Assembly (NCBI RefSeq): GCF_000420485.1
Contig: NZ_ATVA01000016.1
Location: 188,501 to 252,500 of the forward strand
Source: Paucidesulfovibrio longus DSM 6739
GTDB taxonomy: Bacteria > Desulfobacterota > Desulfovibrionia > Desulfovibrionales > Desulfovibrionaceae
DNA length: 64,000 nt
Direction: 5' to 3'
Part shown: positions 24,141-33,053 of the stretch, one piece after another
Numbering within the stretch: position 1 is the first letter of the stretch
Layout of the letters: each line of letters opens with the position of its first letter
Notes under the pieces: model-generated
Database searches by the model: none
What the model was told of the DNA's origin: nothing
Seen by the model: the letters and a program-made list of their open reading frames with translations, nothing else
Program-made: the position numbers and the translations under genes

Positions 24141-26351
24141 TTGGCGAAGAAAACCGCGAAACCCGAGGAAATCCGGACCCTGACCCCGGAACTGGGAGGA
24201 CTGGCCTGCATTTTCGTGGCCGCCTTCCTTTTCGTCAGCGTCTTTTCCTTCCACCCCGCCGACCCCACCTTCAACCAGTCGGTGATGGCGCCCAAGGTCA
24301 ACAACCTTGCCGGAACCGTCGGCGCGTATGCGGCCGGGCTGTTCGTGGAGCTTTTCGGCATGGGCGCTGTTTTCTGGCCGCTGTTCTTCCTCTACTTCGG
24401 CCTTTCGCGGTTCATACGCCGGATCCGGATGAATTTTCGCCAGTGGTCCGGGCTCATTCTGCTCTTCGTGGTCCTGACGGCCTGGATGCAGCATCCCTGG
24501 TTCGCTCCCGGCCCGGATCACGTCTACGACATCATCAGCGGCGGCTGGCTGGGCCGCAGCCTGAACGCGCTGGTGGTGCCCTATGTACGCAGCTGGGGCA
24601 GCTTCCTTCTTTGGCTCTTTCTGACGCTGGCCGGAGCGCATCTTCTCGTCGGCTTCAGCTGGCGCGACCTGGGCAAGGCCGTATCCGCCGCCGTGGTTCG
24701 AGCCTGGTCCGCCTGGCAGGAGCAGCGCCGCCGCGCGCGGGCCATGCGCGCCTTTACCCAGGCCGAGAAGCAGAAGAAGAAAAAGAAGAATGAACCGGAC
24801 TTCCCCGAACCGCCGCGCGTTGCGGATGATTTGATTCTCAAGCCCTTTACCGAGGAGCCGGAGCCCAAGGTCGTGCGCGCCAACGTTGCCGCCGTGCCCA
24901 AGTCGCCCAAGACCCGGTCCGGGCGTCTGTCCCTGCCGTCCCCGGAGTTGCTGCGAGCGCCGGATGAAAAGCAGGATCGGGAGTCGCCGCAGGAACTCGC
25001 CGCCCAGGCCAAGCGCCTGGAAGCCTGCCTCGGCGATTTCGGCGTGCAGGGCGAGATCCAGAAGGTCGTGCCCGGTCCGGTCGTGACTATGTTCGAGTTC
25101 AAGCCCGCTCCCGGCGTCAAGATCAGCCGCATCGCCTCGCTTTCGGACGACATTGCGCTGGCGCTCAAGGCGCGCTCCGTGCGCATCGAAGCGCCCATTC
25201 CCGGCAAGGACAGCGTGGGCGTGGAGATTCCGAACACCAAGCGGCAGACCGTCTACATCCGGGAGATGTTCGAGTCCCGGGCGTTTCTCCAGTCCTCGTC
25301 GCTGCTGACCCTGGCCCTGGGCAAGGATATCCACGGCAGGCCCACGGTTGCCGATCTCGCGCGCATGCCTCATCTGCTCGTGGCCGGCGCAACGGGCAAG
25401 GGCAAGAGCGTGTTTCTCAACGGCGTGCTCCTGAGTCTGCTCTACAAGGCCGATCCGGAGCGGCTCAAGCTGCTGCTGGTGGACCCCAAGCGCATCGAGC
25501 TGGCCGTCTATGCGGATTTGCCGCACCTCGTCCATCCCGTGGTCACGGACATGGCCCTGGCCAAGAACGCCCTGGAGTGGGCCGTGCAGGAGATGGACCG
25601 CCGCTACGAGAGCATGGCCCGCATCGGCGTGCGCAACATCGAATCTTACAACAGCCGTCTCGTGGAGCTCGGCAAGGACATTCCCGACGAGCAGAGCGAC
25701 CTGGAACCGATGCCGTATCTCGTCATCGTCATCGACGAGCTGGCGGACCTGATGCTCACGGCCGCAAAGGAGGTGGAAACCTCCATCGTACGGCTGGCCC
25801 AGCTCGCCCGCGCCGCCGGCATCCATCTCATCCTGGCCACCCAGCGGCCCAGCGTGGACGTCGTCACGGGATTGATCAAGGCCAACTTCCCGACCCGCAT
25901 TTCCTTCCAGGTCTCGGCCCGGCACGACTCGCGCACCATCCTTGATACCGTGGGCGCGGAACGCCTGCTGGGATTGGGCGACATGCTCCACAAGCCCAGC
26001 GGTTCCACCTTGCAGCGCCTGCACGCCGCCTATGTGGACGACGCCGAGATCGCGGCGGTGGTGGCGCACTGGCGCGGGCAGTGCGAGCAGCGGTTCGAGC
26101 TGGACTTCTGCGAATGGCAGGCGGGCGGCGAAGGGGGAGGCAACGGCAACGGCGGGGATTCCGACGATCCCGTGTACCGGGAGGCCGTAGATTTCGTCAT
26201 GAGTCAGGGCAAGGCTTCCATTTCGCTGATCCAGCGCCGCTTCCGCATCGGATTCAACCGCGCCGCCCGCTTCATCGAGCAGATGGAGCAGGACGGCCTG
26301 CTCGGCCCCCAGGAAGGCAGCAAACCACGCAACGTCATCCGCCCCAAATGA
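24141..26351 (+). CDS. ftsK: DNA translocase FtsK/SpoIIIE
   Basis: FtsK anchors at the division septum and pumps chromosome termini apart. The start is taken as TTG at 24141 behind GGGAGAGAG (736 residues); an ATG at 24120 in the same frame lacks a ribosome site. Four N-terminal membrane helices (about 15-180) precede a linker with a lysine run (QKKKKKNEP) and the alpha/beta motor. Walker A is GATGKGKS (416-423; the usual GTTGSGKS has Ser where Lys stands here), Walker B LVIVIDELADLM. The C-terminal gamma winged-helix domain (SISLIQRRFRIGFNRAARFI) reads KOPS-like sites. The linker is short compared with E. coli. Confidence 0.94.
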   Translation: MAKKTAKPEEIRTLTPELGGLACIFVAAFLFVSVFSFHPADPTFNQSVMAPKVNNLAGTVGAYAAGLFVELFGMGAVFWPLFFLYFGLSRFIRRIRMNFRQWSGLILLFVVLTAWMQHPWFAPGPDHVYDIISGGWLGRSLNALVVPYVRSWGSFLLWLFLTLAGAHLLVGFSWRDLGKAVSAAVVRAWSAWQEQRRRARAMRAFTQAEKQKKKKKNEPDFPEPPRVADDLILKPFTEEPEPKVVRANVAAVPKSPKTRSGRLSLPSPELLRAPDEKQDRESPQELAAQAKRLEACLGDFGVQGEIQKVVPGPVVTMFEFKPAPGVKISRIASLSDDIALALKARSVRIEAPIPGKDSVGVEIPNTKRQTVYIREMFESRAFLQSSSLLTLALGKDIHGRPTVADLARMPHLLVAGATGKGKSVFLNGVLLSLLYKADPERLKLLLVDPKRIELAVYADLPHLVHPVVTDMALAKNALEWAVQEMDRRYESMARIGVRNIESYNSRLVELGKDIPDEQSDLEPMPYLVIVIDELADLMLTAAKEVETSIVRLAQLARAAGIHLILATQRPSVDVVTGLIKANFPTRISFQVSARHDSRTILDTVGAERLLGLGDMLHKPSGSTLQRLHAAYVDDAEIAAVVAHWRGQCEQRFELDFCEWQAGGEGGGNGNGGDSDDPVYREAVDFVMSQGKASISLIQRRFRIGFNRAARFIEQMEQDGLLGPQEGSKPRNVIRPK

Positions 26352-26455
26352 TCCCGCTTTACTTTCGTCGGTGCTTGCCCGTAAATTGCATCATTGAAAC
26401 GAAAATCATCCGACCCCGTCCTTGATGTCGAGGACGCGGCAACATGGAGGTCCAT

Positions 26456-27145
26456 ATGCGCCTTGTCGTTTCCATGCTTGTCCTTGCTTTGCTCACCTTG
26501 GGCGCTTCTTTTTCCTGGGCGCAGGATGCCGGCGAAATAGCCGACAAGATTCAACATCGCTATGAAACGGTGAAGTCCTTCGAGGCCGATTTCACGCAGC
26601 GGCTGACCCGTGCGGCCATCGGTGCCAGCACCGAAAGCACCGGGCGCATCTGGTTCAAGCGTCCCTCCCTGGTGCGCTGGGAAACCCTGGCTCCGGAAGA
26701 AGCCAAGGAAACCATCGTGGTGGGCAAGGACGCGGTTTGGGACTATCTGCACGAACTGAACACCGCGAACAAGATGCCCGTGCAGGATTTGCTCAACTCG
26801 CGCACGTTGATGCGCTTCCTCATCGGCAAGGCCAACCTCAAGGAAGATTTCAAGGTGGAAGGCGTCTGGGACGGCCAGGAGAAGCTCGCGGAGCATTGGG
26901 CCGATACGAACCTGATGCTTTTCCGGCTGGTGCCGCACAAGCCCGAACCCGGCATGCTCTTCGCCTACATCGGGGTCGAGCCTGAAACCTACTTGTTGCG
27001 CCGGATCATGACCGTGGATTTCCAGGGCAACGGCAACGAGATTTATCTGCGCAATCTCAAGGTGGATGTGGACGTCAAGGATTCCAAGTTCGAGTTCGTG
27101 CTCCCGGAAGGCGCGCAGGTCAACGACAACACCGTGCAGCAATAG
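26456..27145 (+). CDS. lolA: Outer-membrane lipoprotein carrier LolA
   Basis: LolA ferries lipoproteins across the periplasm from the LolCDE transporter to the outer membrane. The 229-residue precursor starts at an ATG with GGAGG seven bases upstream and has a signal peptide ending SWAQ. The mature part matches LolA: HRYETVKSFEADFTQRLT, STGRIWFKRPSLVRWE, VGKDAVWDYL and a LRRIMTVDFQGNGNEIYL strand. It follows ftsK by 104 bases and ends in a strong terminator, so it may be cotranscribed with ftsK. Confidence 0.92.
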   Translation: MRLVVSMLVLALLTLGASFSWAQDAGEIADKIQHRYETVKSFEADFTQRLTRAAIGASTESTGRIWFKRPSLVRWETLAPEEAKETIVVGKDAVWDYLHELNTANKMPVQDLLNSRTLMRFLIGKANLKEDFKVEGVWDGQEKLAEHWADTNLMLFRLVPHKPEPGMLFAYIGVEPETYLLRRIMTVDFQGNGNEIYLRNLKVDVDVKDSKFEFVLPEGAQVNDNTVQQ

Positions 27146-27180
27146 CGCCGCGCAGAGGGCGCACCGCAGTGACGCAAATC

Positions 27181-27207
27181 AAAGGGCCCCTGATCGGGGC
27201 CCTTTTT
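27181..27207 (+). terminator. Strong terminator after lolA
   Basis: AAAGGGCCCC / GGGGCCCTTT with a five-base loop and five Ts at the end. Confidence 0.9.
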
Positions 27208-27267
27208 CGTGCTTGGCGAGCTGAAAATGTTGTTGCGAAACGCGTCCAGGGGATGGCGTCCCCGGTA

Positions 27268-28044
27268 TCAGCCACGGGGAGCGGAGGAGGGAGCCAGCCC
27301 CACGGCGCGGCGGACCGCGTCCAGTTCCTGGGCGCTGAGTTGCCGCCATTTCCCGCTTTGCAGGGTGCCGAGGCTGAGAGGGCCTTGAGCCACGCGGCAA
27401 AGCTTCAGCACGGTCAGGCCCAGATCCCGGCACATGCGTCTGATCTGACGGTTCACGCCTTGGACCAGTTCCATTTGGAGCAGGGTTTCCCCCTCCGGAA
27501 GACGACGGGTCCAGACCCGCACCGGGGCCAGACGCTCGCCTTCCTTGAGGCGCATTCCCGCACGCATCGTCTGCAATGCGCTTTCCGGGACGTCCTCTCG
27601 CACCGTGACTTCGTAGCGTTTCACAAGGTGGTGGCGCGGGTGGGTCAGCCGGTTGCAGAGTTCGCCGTCCGTGGTCAGCAGCAGAAGTCCCTCGGAAAAG
27701 TAGTCGAGCCTGCCCACAGGGACGGGCCGAAGCTCGCGGACCCTTTCCGGCAATAATTCCAGTACGGTTTTGCGTTGTTGCGGATCGCTAAGCGTCGTGA
27801 CGACCTGTACGGGCTTGTGCAGCATGATCGTGAGATGTTCACGGCGCATCCGCACGGGGACGTCGTTCAGGGTCACTTCGTCCTTGTCCGGATCGATCTT
27901 GTCGCCGGGGTCGGGAGTTTTCCCGTTCACGAGCACTTTGCCCGCTGCTATAAGCTCGTCCGCGCCCCGGCGCGAGGCCGCGCCGCATTGCGAGAGAAAT
28001 TTGTTGAGTCGAATAAGATTGTTGTCTGTAGTCATTCGTTCCAT
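27268..28044 (-). CDS. RsuA/RluB-family pseudouridine synthase
   Basis: Converts a specific uridine of ribosomal RNA to pseudouridine. The 258-residue protein has an N-terminal S4 RNA-binding domain (IRLNKFLSQCGAASRRGADELI, LVNG) and the catalytic motif GRLDYFSEGLLLLTTDGEL, whose Asp is the nucleophile. The C-terminal GVNRQIRRMCRDLGL segment matches RsuA/RluB/RluE/RluF. RluB (23S rRNA) is the most likely assignment given the S4 domain and length but cannot be fixed by eye. Start at 28044 or at the next Met (28035, weak GGAA before it). Confidence 0.9.
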   Translation of the reverse strand: MERMTTDNNLIRLNKFLSQCGAASRRGADELIAAGKVLVNGKTPDPGDKIDPDKDEVTLNDVPVRMRREHLTIMLHKPVQVVTTLSDPQQRKTVLELLPERVRELRPVPVGRLDYFSEGLLLLTTDGELCNRLTHPRHHLVKRYEVTVREDVPESALQTMRAGMRLKEGERLAPVRVWTRRLPEGETLLQMELVQGVNRQIRRMCRDLGLTVLKLCRVAQGPLSLGTLQSGKWRQLSAQELDAVRRAVGLAPSSAPRG

Positions 28045-28081
28045 TGCAGACGATGGTTTTCTTCATGCGGCACATGAAGAA

Positions 28082-28117
28082 CCGGACGCGCCAGGGCCGA
28101 TGACCCGGTGCGTCCGG
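28082..28117. repeat. Inverted repeat between yedF and the pseudouridine synthase gene
   Basis: Arms CCGGACGC / GCGTCCGG with a 20-base GC-rich interior that can pair further. No T-run follows, so it may be a weak terminator for yedF or an RNA-stability hairpin. Confidence 0.4.
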
Positions 28118-28142
28118 AAGGTGTCTGGGGTGTGAAACGAGC

Positions 28143-28775
28143 TTAGACCTTGATGACTTTGCTGGCAAGCTGAAGGCTGGTGACCACGTCGAGCATGTTC
28201 GTGGTTTCGCCTATGCGCTTTTTTTCAAGAAGTCCGAAGAAATCAAGGCAGGTTCCGCAAACCAGGATTTCGACTCCGGCCTTTGCGAGCGTCTCCAGCT
28301 TTTCCAGGCAGGGATGCCCGTCGCAAGCCAGTCGAACGCCGCCGTTGACCAGGACGATGCGCCAGAGGGACGAACCCAGTTCCGGCAGCGTCGCCAAAAA
28401 GTTGAGCATCAGCTTTTCACCCAGTTCGTCGTCACCCACGCCGAGCTGGGCGGTGGTGATGAAGGCGACCGTTCGGGCGCTCAGGGATTCCAGCTCCTCG
28501 CCGGACATGACTTCGCAGACGGCGCAATTCTTGTCCGTGGTTCCGGATTCCTTTGATTCGTCCGCGAGTCCCCGGATGGTCAGGAGGCCGTTCTGCTCTT
28601 CAACGCTGACCCTGTAGCCTTTGCTGGCAAGAAAGCGGGATACGTTTTCCCTTGCCGGCTCGTTGTCCACGACAACGGCAAGAGCTTCCGGAGAGTCGTT
28701 TTCAATGCACTTCTTGCATTTGAGCACAGGCTGGGGGCAGGGCAGGCCTTGGCATTCCAGGCGGATTTCATTCAT
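28143..28775 (-). CDS. yedF: Sulfurtransferase-like selenium metabolism protein YedF
   Basis: YedF proteins accompany selenium-using organisms; their reaction is unproven. The 210-residue protein has an N-terminal TusA-like domain with the signature ECQGLPCPQPVLKCKK (Cys13 in CPQP), and a C-terminal DsrE-like domain with two Cys-rich spots (ACDGHPCLEKL, LVCGTCLDFFGL). Both domain types usually carry persulfide or perselenide on cysteine. GGAGGAAACAG precedes the ATG. Located upstream of the pseudouridine synthase gene on the same strand, which is likely coincidental. No selD or selA is in the window. Confidence 0.9.
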   Translation of the reverse strand: MNEIRLECQGLPCPQPVLKCKKCIENDSPEALAVVVDNEPARENVSRFLASKGYRVSVEEQNGLLTIRGLADESKESGTTDKNCAVCEVMSGEELESLSARTVAFITTAQLGVGDDELGEKLMLNFLATLPELGSSLWRIVLVNGGVRLACDGHPCLEKLETLAKAGVEILVCGTCLDFFGLLEKKRIGETTNMLDVVTSLQLASKVIKV

Positions 28776-28937
28776 TTCTGTTTCCTCCGGCTACAATCCA
28801 TCATAGAGGGTTGTTGCGGTCAAATCGTTATCCGGAATGGAGACGACTTGATTGGATAGATGAATCGGATGCGCGGTCAATCTTGCAAAGAGACCGTGGA
28901 CAACGTAGATATTGGCGCGCAAGGAGAACGCCTGCCG

Positions 28938-29585
28938 ATGAAAATCAATCCCGCGGTGGTCACGCCGTTTCTGACTATTTTATTCCGCTTTTGGACCTGG
29001 TTGATCCGCTATGACGACAAATCGGAATGGCAGGCCATTTCCGAGGCCCACAGCAAGGGAATACCCGTGGTTCTTGCTCTTTGGCACAACGAGCTGGTGG
29101 GGGTCACCGGGTTCGGCTACCGAACGGGCGACAAGTACGCGGTAGTGGTCAGCCAGAGCCGCGACGGCGAGTTCATTGCCCGTGTTCTCGAGAACCTGGG
29201 TCTGAAGACCAATCGCGGCTCCAGCAGCCGGGGCGGTCTTCGCGCGCTGCTCGGACTCGCCAAGGAAGTGAATCGAAACGGCCGCGTGGGCGTGTTCACC
29301 GTGGACGGTCCGCGCGGTCCGCGCCACGAGGTCAAGGACGGCGTGGTTTTCATGGCGCAGCGTGCCCAGGCCTTGCTCTTTCCGGTGCGGGCCTTTCCCG
29401 CGCGCAAATACGTCTTCAGGAAATCCTGGGACAAGTTCGAACTGCCTTGCCCGCTGGCGCGCTGCCGGGTCCGGGTGGGCGCTCCGCTGAGGATTCCCGA
29501 AGGCAAGCTGACCCCGGAAATGATGGACCGGGAGCGCGACAGGGTTCGTGAGGCGCTTCTGGCATTGCGGCCGGAGTGGGATTGA
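28938..29585 (+). CDS. DUF374 lysophospholipid-acyltransferase-like protein
   Basis: A 215-residue inner-membrane-associated protein with an N-terminal hydrophobic helix (PFLTILFRFWTWLI). The DUF374 features are present: LALWHNELVG, VSQSRDGEFIARVLENLGL, RGSSSRGG, FTVDGPRGPRHEVKDG. Members are thought to act in lipid A or Kdo-linked steps, by relation to LpxL-type acyltransferases, but the substrate is unknown. AAGGAGAA lies 10 bases before the chosen ATG; an earlier ATG at 28860 has no site. Terminator follows. Confidence 0.87.
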   Translation: MKINPAVVTPFLTILFRFWTWLIRYDDKSEWQAISEAHSKGIPVVLALWHNELVGVTGFGYRTGDKYAVVVSQSRDGEFIARVLENLGLKTNRGSSSRGGLRALLGLAKEVNRNGRVGVFTVDGPRGPRHEVKDGVVFMAQRAQALLFPVRAFPARKYVFRKSWDKFELPCPLARCRVRVGAPLRIPEGKLTPEMMDRERDRVREALLALRPEWD

Positions 29586-29626
29586 CCGCGGGCGCAATCA
29601 ACGCGCAGTAAATATTGCTTGCTATA

Positions 29627-29656
29627 AAGAAAGGCGGCCACATGGCCGCCTTTCTT
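29627..29656. terminator. Bidirectional terminator between DUF374 and gcvT
   Basis: Perfect 13-base arms AAGAAAGGCGGCC / GGCCGCCTTTCTT around ACAT. Lies between convergent genes. Confidence 0.85.
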
Positions 29657-29683
29657 GTGCTTGATGGACGTGATCAGGGTTGA

Positions 29684-30778
29684 TCAGTCGACTTTTTTGC
29701 GCGCCGTGCCTTCTTTGAAGAAAGGCAACTCAACGCGCTTTGCCGGAAGGTTGGTGCGCGCTCCTTCCACAAGGAAATCCGTCCCGGTTTCGTGGCCCGC
29801 ATCGATCCAGGCCAGGGCGATGCCGTGTCCCAGAGTGGGAGAGAACGATCCGCTGGTGACGATGCCGACGTGCCTGCCTTGCGCGTCGAGGAGCTTGTCG
29901 TTGTGCCGGGCGGAGCGGCGTCCCTCGATGCTCAGGGGAACGAGGTGCTGGCGAAGCGTGGAAAGGCTGGATTTGCCTATGAAGTCGGCTTCCTTGGTCA
30001 GCAGGAAGCCGTAGCCCGCTTCGGCGGGATTGTGGGCCTCGTCCAGATCCTGACCATACAGGAGATAACCGCATTCCAGGCGCAGGGTGTCCCGCGCGCC
30101 GAGGCCCACGGGCTGCACGCGATCGTCCGCGACCAGGGCCAGCCAGAGGGAGAGGGCCTGTTCCGAGGGCAGGTAGAGCTCGTAGCCGAGTTCTCCGGTG
30201 TAGCCCGTCCGGCTCACCCGCAGCGGGCCGCCGTTCCATTGGGCTGGTTCATGATTGAAGTATTTGAGATGTTTCCAGGAAGTGCCGAGGACTTTTTCGA
30301 GAACATCCAGGGCAAGCGGCCCTTGCAGGTCGATCTTGGCCGTGGCGCTGGAAATGTTCTGCAGGGCGGGACCAGCGGGAAGGTGCCCGGCGATCCAGGA
30401 AAAATCCTTTTCCTCGCATGCGCCGTTGACCACGAGCATGTATTCGTCCGGCGCAAGGCAGTAGATGATCAGGTCGTCCAGGATGCCGCCCTTGTCGTTG
30501 AGCAGGAATCCGTAGCGGCACTTGCCCGGCGCCAGGGTGTTCAGATCCTGGGTCACGAGCGCGTTGAGCCCGTCCCTGGCTCCTGCGCCGGAGAGCAGGA
30601 ATTCGCCCATGTGGCTGATGTCGAATACAGCGGCCTTGCTGCGGGTGTGATTGTGCTCGGCGAGAATGCCGGCGTACTGGATGGGCATGTCGAAACCGGC
30701 GAACGATGCCATTTTCGCGCCGTTCTCCCTGTGCCAAGCGGTAAGGGGAGTGGTGCGGAGGGTTTCGGGAGCGTCCAC
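29684..30778 (-). CDS. gcvT: Aminomethyltransferase GcvT (glycine cleavage T protein)
   Basis: GcvT transfers the methylene group from the lipoyl-bound aminomethyl of H protein to tetrahydrofolate, releasing ammonia. The 364-residue protein starts at a GTG four bases after AGGAGG (30778); an in-frame ATG at 30904 lies in the previous gene. Motifs: FAGFDMPIQY, DISHMGEF, GYTGELGYELYLP near residue 195, and GLGARDTLRLECGYLLYG. The gcvH and gcvP genes are not adjacent, so this copy stands alone with an unknown upstream partner. YgfZ-like folate proteins are related, but length and motifs favour GcvT. Confidence 0.93.
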   Translation of the reverse strand: MDAPETLRTTPLTAWHRENGAKMASFAGFDMPIQYAGILAEHNHTRSKAAVFDISHMGEFLLSGAGARDGLNALVTQDLNTLAPGKCRYGFLLNDKGGILDDLIIYCLAPDEYMLVVNGACEEKDFSWIAGHLPAGPALQNISSATAKIDLQGPLALDVLEKVLGTSWKHLKYFNHEPAQWNGGPLRVSRTGYTGELGYELYLPSEQALSLWLALVADDRVQPVGLGARDTLRLECGYLLYGQDLDEAHNPAEAGYGFLLTKEADFIGKSSLSTLRQHLVPLSIEGRRSARHNDKLLDAQGRHVGIVTSGSFSPTLGHGIALAWIDAGHETGTDFLVEGARTNLPAKRVELPFFKEGTARKKVD

Positions 30779-30818
30779 GTGTCCTCCTGGGGATGGTTCC
30801 AGCGGTTGTTTCGTTCGC

Positions 30819-32558
30819 TCAGGGCGCGGCCGAGAGCGTGTTCTTGTCCATGCGGGATTTGCGGATGGCCGAAATCTCGTCGACCAGGGCCACGATGCGG
30901 CCATAGAGCCGCTTGATTTCCCGCCCGTCCGAAGTCAGGTCGTCGTCTCGCTGCGTGGCGTAGGTCCGGCGCAGGTAGCCGTCGTTGAGGACGCGCTTGC
31001 CGATGGCCAGGGCAGAAACCACGGGCTTGTCGAAATATTTGACGATCTCGAATTTCAGATCGTTCAGGATTTCGGCCATATGGGCCAACATTTTCAAATA
31101 GCCGATCCGGCGACCCTTGTAGCGCCTTCGGCTCAAATCCTCAAGCATCTTGATCCGCCGCGTTTGCTGAATGTAGCTGAAACGCGCCCAGACTTCCTGG
31201 TGCAGGGCGTGCAGTTGCGAGAAGGCTTCGAAGTTGTCCGGAGTGAGCAGGTAGCTGTCCAGCACCTGGACCAGCTTGGAGTAGAATTCGTCGGAATAGC
31301 CGATGATGCGGCGCTGGTGCTTGTTCAGCCAGCTGGAAAGGAATTTCAGCCGCTTCTCATGGGTGTCCGGATCGCGGATGACTTCGTTGCGCGCATAGGT
31401 GATGGCGCCGCGATGCTCTCCGCGCACGATGTCGTTGAGCTGGAGGATCATGCTCGACGGTTCTTTGATGATGTTCAGGTTTTTCAGAATCCTGCCGGTG
31501 AGCGGATGGATGATCTCCTGCCCCTGCACCGAGAGCGCGCGGTCTTCCTGAATGTTCTTTGGGTTGAAGCGGTGCTGGCCGTAGGTCACGCGCAGGATGA
31601 CCACGCGCTGCTTCGCGTCCACGAAAAAGCCCTGGTCCTTGAGCAGTTCGATGGCCTCGGTCTTGTCTTCCGAAACCTGCACCAGCGCGATTTTCTCAAC
31701 GCGCGGGTAGGGGCGGTTTCGCCGGGGGGTCGAGAGGGTGGTGATGGTCCTGTCCGACTGGCCCAGAACCCGGACCATGAACCGTTCGCCCATGCGCTGG
31801 AGCCTGCGCGCGAAGAGGGCCGAGGAGGTGCGGCGCTCGGAGACGATGGAAAAGCCGTGCAGCTCCATGAGGAATTGATAGACGAAGGAGCGGTTGCATT
31901 CGTAGAGGTCGTTGTCCCCGGACTTGAATTTGCCGATCTTGAGGCCGAAGCGCTTCAATTCCGAATCCAGATCCGAGGGAAAGGAAGCGTAGATCCCGGC
32001 GAGGCTGAAATGATCGCGGTCGTCCAGGGCGAGCACGTGACCGCGCTCCAGCTTGAGCAGGAACGGCAGAAGGCGCGGATATTGTGCGAGTTCGCAGATG
32101 TCCGTACCCTCGAAGTCCTTGTTGAAGCTTTCATGGAAGCGGCGGGGAAGCCTGGATTGCAGGAGTTCCATGTTCGAGGCGCGATGCGGGGAAAGGGAGT
32201 CGCACTCCGCGTTCGACTTCGGGCCCGGAAGATTGCGCCCGGCCAGGCCGGTCTTGAGCACGTCGTACTGGAATATCTCCTCGAAGGCACTGAGAGGGCG
32301 TTCGAAAACGACCATGCTGAAGCCGGGAAGTTCTTTGTATTCGAAGAGATCCACCTCGAAGGAGGGCAGCAGTTCACGGGCCTCCACAAGAGGGTAGTCC
32401 TTCTGCTCGAAGAAGGGGCGCAGGAGGCAGAGTTGAATGTGGGCGTGGTCCAGCGGCTCCCGCAGCGCGTCGAGCGTGCCGATATGAAGCCTTCGGGCGC
32501 GCTTGCCGCGTGCTTTCCAGGCATATCCGGGCGCTTCGCTGAATGCCTTTCGCCACAT
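30819..32558 (-). CDS. Uncharacterised 579-aa protein upstream of gcvT
   Basis: No family recognised. It begins MWRKAFSEAPG, with GAGGGGGA about ten bases upstream. It has no signal peptide or membrane helix. The first 130 residues are mixed and proline-rich (LPSFEVDLFEYKELPGF), the centre has beta-rich stretches (KIALVQVSEDKTEAIELL, QRVVILRVTYGQHRF), and the last 200 residues are helical with many aromatic and basic residues (FSYIQQTRRIKMLEDLSRRR). No enzymatic motif was found. Its position 40 bases before gcvT on the same strand suggests cotranscription. Coding status is strong from length and typical composition. Confidence 0.82.
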   Translation of the reverse strand: MWRKAFSEAPGYAWKARGKRARRLHIGTLDALREPLDHAHIQLCLLRPFFEQKDYPLVEARELLPSFEVDLFEYKELPGFSMVVFERPLSAFEEIFQYDVLKTGLAGRNLPGPKSNAECDSLSPHRASNMELLQSRLPRRFHESFNKDFEGTDICELAQYPRLLPFLLKLERGHVLALDDRDHFSLAGIYASFPSDLDSELKRFGLKIGKFKSGDNDLYECNRSFVYQFLMELHGFSIVSERRTSSALFARRLQRMGERFMVRVLGQSDRTITTLSTPRRNRPYPRVEKIALVQVSEDKTEAIELLKDQGFFVDAKQRVVILRVTYGQHRFNPKNIQEDRALSVQGQEIIHPLTGRILKNLNIIKEPSSMILQLNDIVRGEHRGAITYARNEVIRDPDTHEKRLKFLSSWLNKHQRRIIGYSDEFYSKLVQVLDSYLLTPDNFEAFSQLHALHQEVWARFSYIQQTRRIKMLEDLSRRRYKGRRIGYLKMLAHMAEILNDLKFEIVKYFDKPVVSALAIGKRVLNDGYLRRTYATQRDDDLTSDGREIKRLYGRIVALVDEISAIRKSRMDKNTLSAAP

Positions 32559-32805
32559 GTTTTGTCATTCCCCCTCGGAAAGAATCATCGTCAGCTATGA
32601 ATCTGCTGCTATCATCTCTTCCACTTAATCTTTTTCGCCCGAAAAAACAACGCTGCGCCTTGTTTCCCGACCTGGTGATGATCGTGATCTCGGTATGCTG
32701 AAATCCGTTGGAAAGCCGCTGGATCGCGTTGACACGGAGGAGGGATTGCCTATATGCCAATCCGGGAGCGAGAGAGAACATTTCGGAAGCGAGGGCCTTT
32801 TAACT

Positions 32806-33015
32806 ATGCGAAAACAGGACCAATGTCCCCGGGTCAAAATCAACAGATCCTATTGCACCTGCACTTTCACCTGCGACAAGCATGCGTTGTGTTGCGAGTG
32901 TCTCCATTACCACAGGCAACGCGGTGAACTTCCCGCTTGCTACTTCACTGTCGAAGAGGAAAAAACCTACAATCGCAGTATCGAATTCTTCATCCAACGC
33001 CGTAACAAAAGATAA
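32806..33015 (+). CDS. Cys-rich DUF6485 family protein
   Basis: A 69-residue small protein with six or more cysteines: [22 protein letters not shown], then ELPACYF. The pattern CTC.(~6)C.(6)CCEC..YHR and ELPACYF/F matches DUF6485, a widespread family of anaerobes with unknown function, possibly metal-binding. GAGGG lies about ten bases before the ATG. It is followed 38 bases later by the mreB paralogue on the same strand. Confidence 0.82.
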   Translation: MRKQDQCPRVKINRSYCTCTFTCDKHALCCECLHYHRQRGELPACYFTVEEEKTYNRSIEFFIQRRNKR

Positions 33016-33053
33016 TCGTTTCAGATGAACGTCAGCAAGGCGGGCAAGGCGCG

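Noticed and set aside
24126-26069. 647-codon minus-strand frame opposite ftsK
   Set aside because: Mirror of a clear FtsK coding sequence; no motifs of its own.
30651-32600. 649-codon plus-strand frame opposite the 579-residue gene
   Set aside because: Low-complexity Val/Gln/His/Glu shadow typical of antisense frames; no ribosome site.
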